Assembly (NCBI GenBank): GCA_016209535.1
Contig: JACQVW010000113.1
Span: forward strand, 1-33,338
Direction: 5' to 3'
Source of the DNA: Planctomycetota bacterium
GTDB lineage: Bacteria > Planctomycetota > UBA8108 > SXIK01
Length of the DNA stretch: 33,338 bases
Below the pieces are notes generated by a model. The model searched no databases and was not told the DNA's origin. It saw nothing but the letters and a program-made list of their open reading frames with translations. This document shows, one piece after another, positions 17,841 to 27,500 of this stretch. How positions within the stretch are numbered: the first letter of the stretch is position 1; each line of letters begins with the position of its first letter. A program made the position numbers and the translations under genes.

Positions 17841-18842
17841 ATGTACGGCACGTACAGGAAGGGGCCGCACCTGAGCCGCCTCGCGGTCACCCTGGGCCTG
17901 GCCGCGCAGGCCCTCGGAGGCGAAGGCCCGGAAGGCCTTGGGCCGCGCGAGATCGTCCTCACGGCCCCGCTCCCGGCGCCGCGGGCGAGCTTCTTCCACG
18001 CCGCCTTGGAGGTGCCGGCCCTCGAGCCGGCGCGCACGCTCGGGCCCGGGGACTTCCTCGTGCGGGTCGAGACGAGCCACGCGCGCAGCGTGGACACGCG
18101 GCGAGTGGACGGCTTCGACCAGCACTTCGACGGGCTCTTCCACGAGTGGGGGGTCCTGAGGCTCGCCGCGGGGGTCCTGCCGGGCCTGGAGCTCCAGGCC
18201 CGCGCAGGGCTGGCCGGCTGGGACGAGGAGCTGGACACCTTCTTCATCCTCGACCGCGCCGGGAACCCCATCGTCCACGACGAGGAAGGGGTTGTCCTGA
18301 AGACGGGCGCGAGCGGCCGCCACGACAACCTCTCCGACGTGGTCCTCGGCGCGAAGGGGCTCCTCCTCGCGCGGGAGCGCTTCGGCCTGGACGTGGCGAT
18401 CGCCGGAGCCGTGAAGCTCCCCGCGGCGCGGCACGACGATCTGTCCCATGCCGGCACCACGGACCTCGCCTTCAGCCTGCTCGCGTCGCTGCCCCTCGGC
18501 CGCGTGACCCTCCACGCGAGCTCGGGCGTGGGGATCCCGCTCGGCGGCCAGCAGATCTTCGTGGACGCGGCGCATGTGGACCTGGAGCCGTTCTACCACG
18601 GCGGCCTCGCCGCCAACTGGTGCCTCGTCGACGGACTGGCCCTCGTGGCGCAGCTCGAGGGCAACACGAGCGCCTTCGGGGACGTGGAGATGCTCGAGGA
18701 CGGGCCCCTGACGGCCTTCGCGGGCCTGCGCTGGATGCTCGGCGGCTTCTTCCTCGAGGCCGGCGGCGGGACGGGGCTCCTGCCGCGCTCGTCGTGCGAC
18801 TATGCGCTGAGCTTCGCGCTGGGCTATGTGTTCGGAGAGTGA
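17841..18842 (+). CDS. Secreted/outer-membrane-like protein (DUF3187-type)
   Basis: 333 aa; signal-like N-terminus, amphipathic beta-rich sequence, ends in ...YALSFALGYVFGE, typical of an outer-membrane beta strand. Confidence 0.65.
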   Translation: MYGTYRKGPHLSRLAVTLGLAAQALGGEGPEGLGPREIVLTAPLPAPRASFFHAALEVPALEPARTLGPGDFLVRVETSHARSVDTRRVDGFDQHFDGLFHEWGVLRLAAGVLPGLELQARAGLAGWDEELDTFFILDRAGNPIVHDEEGVVLKTGASGRHDNLSDVVLGAKGLLLARERFGLDVAIAGAVKLPAARHDDLSHAGTTDLAFSLLASLPLGRVTLHASSGVGIPLGGQQIFVDAAHVDLEPFYHGGLAANWCLVDGLALVAQLEGNTSAFGDVEMLEDGPLTAFAGLRWMLGGFFLEAGGGTGLLPRSSCDYALSFALGYVFGE

Positions 18843-18879
18843 GCGGGGGGAGAGCGTGAGCTCGATGGGGGCGTACCCG

Positions 18880-18908
18880 TTGCACAACTAGGTTTCCAGA
18901 CGTAACAT
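18880..18908 (+). promoter_or_regulatory. Sigma70-type promoter TTGCAC-17 bp-TAACAT
   Basis: TTGCAC 18880-18885, 17-bp spacer, TAACAT 18903-18908; predicted +1 at about 18915. Confidence 0.55.
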
Positions 18909-18914
18909 GCTCGC

Positions 18915-19121
18915 ATGGCCAAGCGCGAGAGAAGGCCATGGCTCCTCGAGCTGACCGCTCACCGGGCCATGAGCGACGCCCTGTACGAGAAGCTCCTCGA
19001 CGAGCACTGGGACGAGATCGTCGCCGTCCTCGATGCCCCGAGGGTGCGGGAGGCGCGCCGGGCCTACCTGCGCGCGCTGGCCGAGGAGCTTGCCAAGCGC
19101 GACGGCGACGCCGGGGCCTGA
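18915..19121 (+). CDS. Small hypothetical protein (68 aa), possibly expressed from a leaderless mRNA
   Basis: MAKRERRPWLLELTAHRAMSDALYEKLLDEHWDEIVAVLDAPRVREARRAYLRALAEELAKRDGDAGA; no Shine-Dalgarno; predicted TSS coincides with the ATG. Confidence 0.6.
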   Translation: MAKRERRPWLLELTAHRAMSDALYEKLLDEHWDEIVAVLDAPRVREARRAYLRALAEELAKRDGDAGA

Positions 19122-19148
19122 GCGGCGCACCATCGGCCGCTCACGGGC

Positions 19149-21410
19149 TCACCTCCCCGTCAGCCTCCCGACCCGCTCGATCTCGCCCTTGAGGAAAGCC
19201 ATGTCCGTGAAAGGCTGGGCGCTCGCGCGGCTCCAGCGGATCCCGCCGTCGCGGTCGATGAAGAAGAGGCCGTGGAGGGCCAGGTCCTCGAACGTGTCGT
19301 GGGCGCCGTAGGCCTTCGCGACCGCGCGGCCCGGGTCCTGGAGGAGCGGGTAGTAGATCGCGGCCCCCTTCGGGCTCGCGCGGAGCTCGCGGGCCTTCTC
19401 GGGCGGGTCCTCGGAGACGGCGAGGACCTGGACCTCGAGCTTCTCGAAGGCCTCCTTCTCCTTCCCGAGCAGGACGAGCTGGTCCACGCAGTGCGCGCAG
19501 GCTCCGCCGAGGAAGAACGCGATGACGAGGCGCTTCCCGCGGAGGCTCGAGAGCCTCACCCGGAAGCCGTCCTGGGCCGCGAGGTCGAAGTCGGGGGCCG
19601 GGCTCGGGGCCCAGAAGCGCGGGCCCGAGGGCAGGAGGCGCCCGGCGTCTTCGGAGAGCACCGCGGGGCCGGCGGACGCGCCGCCGCCCGAGCCCTGGAG
19701 GAGGCCCGCCGCGCTCACGAGGAGGGCGGCCCGCGCCGGGGGCTCGCGCGAGACGACGTTGATGCCCAGCGCCTCGAGGCGCCTCCGGCAGGCGAGGTCC
19801 CGGTCGGCGCGCGCCGCGGCCGCGTGGAACCGGGCGTAGGCCTCGACCGCCTCGGCCGCCTTCCCGCCGCGCCAGCAGGCCTCGACGAGCCCGGCGAGGG
19901 ACGGCAGCGTGTCGTGGCGGACCTCGAGGAGCCCCCGGAAGCAAGCCTCGGCGAGGCCCCAGTCCCGCGCCTCGAGGTGCGCGAGCCCGACGGACTCGAG
20001 GAAGGGCCGCGGGTACCCGGCGAGGTCGTGCCGGAGCTTCTCGACCTGGAGCTTCGCGCCCTTCGCGAGGAGGTCGAAGCCCTCGAGGAGCCTCCCCTCG
20101 GACACCGCGAGCCTGCCCTTGAGCTCGAGCCGCGCCGTCTCGATCAGGTCCGGCGCGCCGCCGGCCTTCTTCGCGGCCTCGCCGGCCAGCGCGTCGAGCC
20201 TCGCCGCCTCCCCGGCGGCCCTGGCCCGATCCCCCTTCCCGAGGTGAGCGAAGCCCCGGCCGTAGGCGGCCCACGCCGCCTCCTCGGGCCCATCGGACCA
20301 CTCGAGGTGCTCCCCGCCGAGGATCTCGTCCCAGCGCTCGTAGCGGAGGAGCACGCGGAGGAGCGAGATGCGCCCGAGCCTCTGGGCGCCGTCGTTTCCG
20401 GGATCGCGCGGCGTCTCGACGAGGTTCCGCGAGAAGGCGATCCCGTCCGAGACGGCGCCCGTGTGCGCGATGTTGGCGATGAGGTAGTGCTGGTTGTGCG
20501 CGTAGTTGTGGATCTGGAACGGCAAGACCCGGTGCTCGAGCATGTGGGCGTGGTCGACGCGGGCCGATCCCTCCTGCTGGTAGACGGCGTCGTGCCAGCG
20601 CGAGAGGCCGTTGTAGATGTGCCCCGGCATGTGCCAGGCGTGGGCGATCCCCGGGGCCGCCTTGTGGTAGAGCTCGGCGGACCTCACGGCCTGGGCCGGG
20701 TCCCGGTGGTCCCAGAGGTGGATGCGGTAGTGGTGCGCCCCGGGATGCATGGGCGACTTCCGCAGCACCTCCTCGATGAGCGCGTCCAGGGCCACGTGGC
20801 TCGAGATCTTGTCGCCCGACCAGCTCCCGCCGATCACGGCCCAGGCGAGGAAGGCCTTGGCCTCGATGTCGTCGGGGTAGGCGAGGACCACGGCCTCGAG
20901 CCCCCGGATGTAGTCCGCCCGCCGGTCGGCGTCGCTCTTGCCCTCGGCGTGGTAGGCCTCGAGGGCTTCGATGTGCCTTCGCTCGCGGTCCGTGGCCTTC
21001 TCCATGCGCTCCCGGGCCCTCGCGAGAAAGGCGCGAGCGCGCCCCGAGCTGTTCGCGTTCGACATGGCCATGCCCCAGAGCGCCATGGCGCAGGCGGGGT
21101 CGTGGAACAGCGCCTCGCGGAAGGAGCGCTCGGACTCGAAGTAGCAGAAAGTGTGGAGCTGGGCCACGCCTTGCTCGAAGAACGCCTGGGCGTCGGGGCT
21201 CGGCGTCGTCACCGGGAACCGCACCTCGCCCACGCCCGCCATGCGCCCGGCGCGCTGCCGCGGACCCTCGTCGAAGGCCTCGCCGTGGACCGAGTGGCCG
21301 GGCGGGACGGGAGGCCGGTCCTGGGCCGGGACGGGCATGGAGGTTGCAACGATCCAGCAGACGGCGCAGAAGACGATGACGGCGGCGGGCCCTGTGCTTC
21401 GAGGCGGCAT
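19149..21410 (-). CDS. Exported TPR protein fused to a C-terminal AhpC/TSA (peroxiredoxin/thioredoxin-fold) domain
   Basis: 753 aa from MPPRSTGPAAVIVFCAVCWIVATSMPVPAQ (signal peptide); TPR-like N-terminal part with HPGAHHYRIHLWD, AWHMPGHIYNGLSRW, NYAHNQHYLIANIAH; C-terminal DFDLAAQDGFRVRLSSLRGKRLVIAFFLGGACAHCVDQL...VLAVSEDPPE...FIDRDGGIRW. Confidence 0.85.
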   Translation of the reverse strand: MPPRSTGPAAVIVFCAVCWIVATSMPVPAQDRPPVPPGHSVHGEAFDEGPRQRAGRMAGVGEVRFPVTTPSPDAQAFFEQGVAQLHTFCYFESERSFREALFHDPACAMALWGMAMSNANSSGRARAFLARARERMEKATDRERRHIEALEAYHAEGKSDADRRADYIRGLEAVVLAYPDDIEAKAFLAWAVIGGSWSGDKISSHVALDALIEEVLRKSPMHPGAHHYRIHLWDHRDPAQAVRSAELYHKAAPGIAHAWHMPGHIYNGLSRWHDAVYQQEGSARVDHAHMLEHRVLPFQIHNYAHNQHYLIANIAHTGAVSDGIAFSRNLVETPRDPGNDGAQRLGRISLLRVLLRYERWDEILGGEHLEWSDGPEEAAWAAYGRGFAHLGKGDRARAAGEAARLDALAGEAAKKAGGAPDLIETARLELKGRLAVSEGRLLEGFDLLAKGAKLQVEKLRHDLAGYPRPFLESVGLAHLEARDWGLAEACFRGLLEVRHDTLPSLAGLVEACWRGGKAAEAVEAYARFHAAAARADRDLACRRRLEALGINVVSREPPARAALLVSAAGLLQGSGGGASAGPAVLSEDAGRLLPSGPRFWAPSPAPDFDLAAQDGFRVRLSSLRGKRLVIAFFLGGACAHCVDQLVLLGKEKEAFEKLEVQVLAVSEDPPEKARELRASPKGAAIYYPLLQDPGRAVAKAYGAHDTFEDLALHGLFFIDRDGGIRWSRASAQPFTDMAFLKGEIERVGRLTGR

Positions 21411-21532
21411 GCGTGCGGACTTCCTTGGCTCGTGGGACCTTGCGGAAGGCAGGACCTCGATCATAGCAAGGCGGGGCGGCGGGCGCGGGAACTTTTCGCC
21501 GGCCGGGCCGTCGAAGGGGCCCTTCCCTTCGG

Positions 21533-21538
21533 TACAAT
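21533..21538 (+). promoter_or_regulatory. Candidate -10 box TACAAT for the giant gene, with a 13-bp inverted repeat GAAGGGGCCCTTC (21513-21525) just upstream
   Basis: TACAAT 41 nt before the ATG; inverted repeat GAAGGG-G-CCCTTC in the spacer region; no clear -35. Confidence 0.4.
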
Positions 21539-21578
21539 GTTCGGCCGGCAAGTGAAAGTGAAGCAGAAGGAGGCGACG

Positions 21579-24500
21579 ATGCGGCGCAGGATCGCGGCCC
21601 TGGCGGCGGGCGTGTGGGCGGCGGCGGCTCTCGAGGGCACGGTGGGCACGGGGGGCACGGCGGCCAGGGCTCCTGCGGCTCAGGAGAGCCTCGCGGACGA
21701 CCCCTCGCCGGGCCACCTGGCCGACCGCGAGGGCGCGGTCTTCGTGAGGCCCATCCTCTCGCCCCGCTGGGCTCCGGCCGGCGAGGGCGACCCGATCGAG
21801 GCGGGAGCCTGGCTCAAGACCGCGGCCCGCGGCGCGAACGCCGCCGAGGTGCGGCTCGCGGACGGCACGCGGCTCGTGCTCGGGCCCGCAGGGCTCCTGG
21901 AGCTAACGGCGCCGGGGTCCCTGCGGCTCGACGAGGGCGAGCTCTCGGTGGAGCCCGCGCCCGGCTCGAAGGTCGCGGTGGCCGGGCCGGGCGGGGCCCG
22001 CGAAGAGGTGGCGGCGGCTCGCGTGCTCCGCGCCCGCGACGGGAGGCTCGCGCCCATCGACGAGCCCGCCTGGCTCAAGGGCTACCGCGAGAAGTCGAGC
22101 ACCGAGGCCATGGGGTCCCTCCTCGCCACCGTGGACGGGCGCGACGTGCCGCTGTCGCTCGGCTACCACAAGGTGACGGTCGACATCCGCGACCAGATCA
22201 GCCGCACCCAGGTCGAGGAGTCGTTCCAGAACCACACGGACTCGGTCCTCGAGGGCGTCTTCTACTTCCCCCTGCCCCAGGACGCGTCGATCTCGGGCTT
22301 CGCCATGTGGATCGGCGACGAGCTGGTCGAGGCGGACGTCGTGGAGAAGGAGCGGGCCCGGGCGATCTACGAGACGATCCTCGCCGAGAGGCGCGACCCG
22401 GGCCTCCTCGAGTGGACCGGCGGCAACGTCTTCAAGGCCCGCGTCTACCCGATCCCGGCGGGCGGCGAGAAGCGGATCCGGATCACCTACACCCAGGTCC
22501 TGCCCAAGGAGGGCAGCGCCTACCGCTACACCTACGCCCTCCAGAGCGAGATGCTGCGCCTGAAGCCGCTCCGGGAGCTGCGGATCGAGGTCAAGATCGC
22601 CTCGGAGGAGCCGATCGCCTCGGTCCGCTGCCCGTCGCATCCGGCCCGCGTGCGCGCCACGGAGCACGCGGCGCAGGTCGAGGTCGAGGCGCAGGAGTAC
22701 CGGCCCTCGCGGGACCTCGAGGTCCTGGTGGAGACGCGGCCCCAGGCGAAGGCCGTCCTCGTCTCGCACCGGCGCGCCGACGAGGGCTACTTCATGGCCC
22801 TCGTCTCGGCCGACGCCCTCATGGGTCGCGAGCGCGGCGCGGCGGGGAGGGACCCGGGGGCGGCGCGGCCCCTCGACCTCGTGATCGTCGCCGACACGTC
22901 GGCCTCCATGAGCGACGTGCAGCTCCGCGAGCAGAGGGCCTTCGTCGCGAGCCTCCTCGAGAGCCTCGGGGACCGCGACCGCTTCCAGCTCCTCGCCTTC
23001 GACGTGGAGACCGCGTGGCTCTCGGACGAGCCCCTCCCGGGAGGCTCCGGGAACGCGGCCCGGGCCCTCGCGTTCCTCGAGGCCCGGGGCGCCCTGGGCT
23101 GGACGGACCTCGAGCGCGCCTTCCGCGAGGCCCTGTCGCGGGCCTCGCGGGACTCGCACGTGGTGTACGTGGGGGACGGCATCCCGGGGAAGGGCGACGC
23201 GGACCCGGCGGCGCTTGCCCAGGCCTTGAAGGGGCTCCACGCCGGGCGCGGGACGTGCCACGCCGTGGCCCCGGGGAGCACCTTCGAGAGCCTGGTCCTG
23301 AAATCGATCGCGTCCCTCGGCGGGGGCTCCCTGCACCGCGTGGGCGGCGGGAAGGACGCTGGCGAGGCCGCCGGAGACCTCCTGCGCGAGATGACCTCGA
23401 GCGCGCTCGTGGACCTGCGCCTCGAGTGGCGCGGCGTGCGCGTGGCGCGCGTCTACCCCGAGGAGCTGCCCAACCTGCCGGCGGGAGGGCAGCAGGTGGT
23501 CCTCGGCCGGTACCTGCCCGAGCCGGGGGAGACTCGGGGGACGCTCGTGGTGAGGGCGTCGCTCGGCGTGTTGCCCATCGCGGCCGAAGTCCCCGCCGCC
23601 TTCGCCGGCGAGGGGGAGGGGAACTCGTTCGTGCCGCGCCTCTGGGCGCGCCTCCACCTCGACCATCTCCTGGAGCAGGCCCAGACCCCCGAGGTCAAAG
23701 ACCGGGTCATCGCCCTGTCCGAGGAGCTCCAGATCATCACGCCCTACACCTCGCTCCTCGTCCTCGAGTCCGACGCCGACCGCGAGCGCTTCCAGGTGCG
23801 GAAGGGCTTCCGCATGCGGGGCGGCGAGGAGTTCTTCGCCGAGGGTCGGGCGGGCGCGCAGCTCGACCTCGCGCGCGAGCAGTCCCAGCTCGCGCGGCGC
23901 TGGAGGCAGGACCTGCGGCGCCGCGTGCTCGAGCGCTACGCGCGGCTGGGGATCGAGCCGGAACGGGAGGTCGTGCCGGCCTTCTTCTACAAGGCCCGCG
24001 GGGCCGGCGCGCAGCGCTGGGCGGCGACGGCGCTCGAGCGCGAGGGCACGAAGTTGCGGGTGGCCCTGGACGATCTCACGCCGGGCACGGCGGCGCCGGC
24101 CACCGTCGCTCCTGGGGACCTGAATTCTGACGCGCTGGCCTTCGACGAGGTCGCAACGGCGGGGGCGGAGGAGGCTGAGGCCGACCAAGACGAGAAGCCG
24201 CCGGACGGCGCTGAGGAGTACTTCGGGAAGGAGGACGCGGCCGCCCAGCCCTTCGCGGAGATGGCGAAGGCGGCCGAGGCTCCGGCGCAGCTCCGCCTGA
24301 GGAACGCCCTGGCGGACACGAGAGCCTTGCGGCAAGAGAGGCTCGGCCGGCGGCTGGACGCGCGGCTCGCGTTCGGAGACGTGCCGGAGCTGGGCGCCCT
24401 CTTCTACGGCGCCGGGCTGCGGCCGAGGCCGTCGCCGCCCTTCGGCGGCCTTTTCCTCGAGCCCGGGAGCCCGACCCCGCCTCGGGAGCCCGCCTGGCCT

Positions 24501-27500
24501 GCCGAGGTCCGCGAGGTGACGGGCCTCCTGGACCGGCGGGCGGTGATCGCGGGCCTCGCGGGGGGCCTCAAGGTCACCGTGGAGGCCGAGTCGACCGGCC
24601 GCCGGGGCCGCGCGCGGCCCGCGTCGGCGGCGGAGCACCTGCTCTCGCGCGAGGCCTGGGCCGCGGCCGTCCAGAGCTCGCCCGAGTCGGCGCCGCGCCT
24701 CGAGTGGACGCGGGCGGGCCGGCGCGGGGCCCTGGACCCGGCGCGGGGCCTGGGCTCGAGCCGCGCCGGCGCCGAAGCGGACCGGACCGACTTCCCGGCG
24801 CCGTACGACCTCCACTTCGCGGACCTCGAGGCGGGCTACGGGCACTACGTGCCGAGCGTGACCCGCGGCGGGGCGCGGGCGGTCCTGAGGCTCGTCGCGA
24901 AGGACGACCCGGGGAGCACCGCCGAGGTCGTCGTGGACCTCGAGAGGCGCGCCGTCCTCGAGGTCTCGGCGCTCCAGGACGGGAAGCTTCGCTCGCGCAC
25001 GACGTTCCTGGACCACGTCCAGGTCCTCGGCGCCTGGTGGCCCTCGAGGCTCGAGACCCGCGACGGCGAGGGCAAGCTCCTCCGGGCCGTGAAGCTCGCC
25101 CACGAGGCGCTCGCCCCCGAGGCCTTCGCCGCCGCGCTGGACCGCGCCCTGGCGCCCGCCGCCGAGGCCACGATGCTCGAGCTGCCCCTCCCCGGGCTCG
25201 TCGACGCGCGCCAGCGCGCCCTCGACGGCAAGGCGGCGCTCGCAGATCGCTGGGTCCTCCTGAACCACTTCGCCGCGACCCAGCGCTGGGACCGCGCGGC
25301 CGAGGAGCTCCGGAGCTTCGAGGCCCTGGCGGCCCAGAGGAGAGGGCTCGCCTGGGTGCGGCTCTCCTTCCTCCAGGCCTCGAGGCGGCTCGAGGAGGCG
25401 AAGGCGGTGGTCCTCGACCTCTCGAGCGGCGTTGCGGCGGGCTCGAGGCCCGGCGACCTCGCCCTCGCCCTGGCGCTCCTCGGGGCCGCGAGCGGCTCCC
25501 TGGGCCCGAGCGAGCGGCAGGACCTCCTCGCGGCCCTCGAGCCCGTCTTCGAGCGGCAGCCCCCGGGGCTCGAGGCCCCGAAGCGCTTCGAGCGGGAGCG
25601 CCTGGACGTCCTCCGCGGCCTCGGCCGGCACGAGGACGCGCGGCGCCTCCTCGAGGAGCTCGCCCTGCGCAGCGCCGATGACCTCGAGCTCCAGATCGAG
25701 TGGGCCCGGGATCTCGAGGGCCGGGGCGAGACGGACCGCGCCGTGGCGCACCTCGACGGGGCCCTCGCGAGGTCCGGCCCCTGGACGCCCGAGGAGGAGG
25801 CGCGGCTCCGCTCCACGGCGGCGTTCCTGCTCTACGACCGCCGGAGGCTGCCCGAGTACCTGGACCGCGCCGGCCGCTGGCTCGATGAAGGGCCGTCCCA
25901 CGTCGGAGATGACGTCGCGAGCCGGCTCCTCTCGGCCCACGTGCTCCTCGACCGCGAGGCCGACGCGGACCGGCTCATCGAGGCCTGGCTCTCGAGGGGG
26001 CCCGAGCCGGGCCTGGGCGCCCGCTGGAACCGGACGTCGGCGGACGGCGCGCGCTTCCAGGCCGCGCTCCACCACGCGCTCGGCTCGGGCCACGAGCTCC
26101 ACGCGCGCCGCATCGACCCGAGGTGGAGGCCGAGGCTCGCGGAGCTCGTCCTCGCCTGCGCCCGGGACCCGGCCCTCGGCTGGATCCCCGGGAGCATCGT
26201 GGGCGACCACCGCTTCCACCGGACCGACGAGGGCCGCGAGGCGATGGCGAGGCTCCACGGGATCCTGGCGGCGGAGGCGGACTCGCTGGCGCCGCAGGCC
26301 GTCGTGAGCATCCTCGAGTGGACGGCGGGCCGCGCGCCGCGCGAGGGCGAGCCCTCGCGGGAGGACATCGCCCGGAAGCTCCTCGCCCGCTGGGAGCGCG
26401 AGGTCGACCCGGGGTCGAGGGCCCTCCTGGGCCAGGCCATCGCCGGGTCGGGCGGCCCCAAGCTGCTCCTCGCCCTCCGGCGCCTCGAGCTCGAGCACGC
26501 GACGGGCCCGGAGGAGAAGGCCCGGGCCGCATGGAACCTCTTCCACCTCCTGGGCTCTCGACCCTGGAGCGCCGAGGCCGAGGCGGAGGTCCTGGGGCTC
26601 TTCGATCGCCTCGGGAGCCCCCAGCTCCAGGCCGCCGCGGCGCCCGTCCTCGCCGTCTACGCGAGCGAGTCGCGGGGCGCGAGGGAGGTGGAGGCCATCC
26701 CGGACCGCTCGAAGCTCCCGCGCCGCCAGCTCCGGCCGCTCGAGGCAGCGGCGCGCCGGAGGGCGCGCGAGGCGGCGGTCGAGACCCTGAGGAAGCTCGA
26801 GGCGTCGGGCCTCGCCCTCGCGGTCGTGCCGTTCGTCAAGGTCGAGCGCTTGACCCTCGAGGCGCGCCGGCCGAAGGAGCCGGCCCGCGTCTCGAAGGAT
26901 CTGCGCGAGCTCTTCGAGGGGGTCCCGATGCGGAACGTCGAGGATCCACTGGACGGAGCGCGCGACGCGCTGGCCCGGCGCGCCCTCGTCACGGCGGCCT
27001 ACGTCGCCACGCTCCCGGGCTCCGAGGCGAGCCTCGCGGGCGCTCTCCTCGAGCTCCTCGTCGGCCTCATCGCGCGCCGCGAGGCCGAGGAGGAGGCGCG
27101 GATCGACGCGCGGGAGGAGAAGCGCGACCTCCTCGTGGCCCTGGACCGGCCCGCGGACCTCGAGGCCGCGCTCGAGGCCTGGGCCGCCGAGGCGGGCGAC
27201 GCCGCCGGCGACCGCTTCCGCGTCGCCCGGGGCCACGTCCTCGCCGAGCTGGGCAGCCTGGCCGATGCGGTCCGGGCCTTCGAGGCGGTCGCTGCGCGCG
27301 ACGCCCTGGGCGCCGCCGACTGGAGGGCCCTCGCCGGCTGGCACCTCGCCCTCGGGGACAAGGCGAAGCACCGCGACGCCCGGGTGCGCGCCCACGAGGC
27401 CGAGGGCGAGTGGCAGGTGCACAACGCCCTCCAGCGAGACCTCCACCGCTACCAGCGCCGCGGCGACGCGGTGCCCGAGGAGCTCGACGAGGATGTTTTC

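Noticed and set aside
19272-21578. N-terminal extension of the giant plus-strand ORF (the track gives 3623 aa from 19272)
   Set aside because: This part is antisense to the well-supported TPR-redoxin gene. A signal peptide and an AGGAGG ribosome-binding site mark the real start at 21579.
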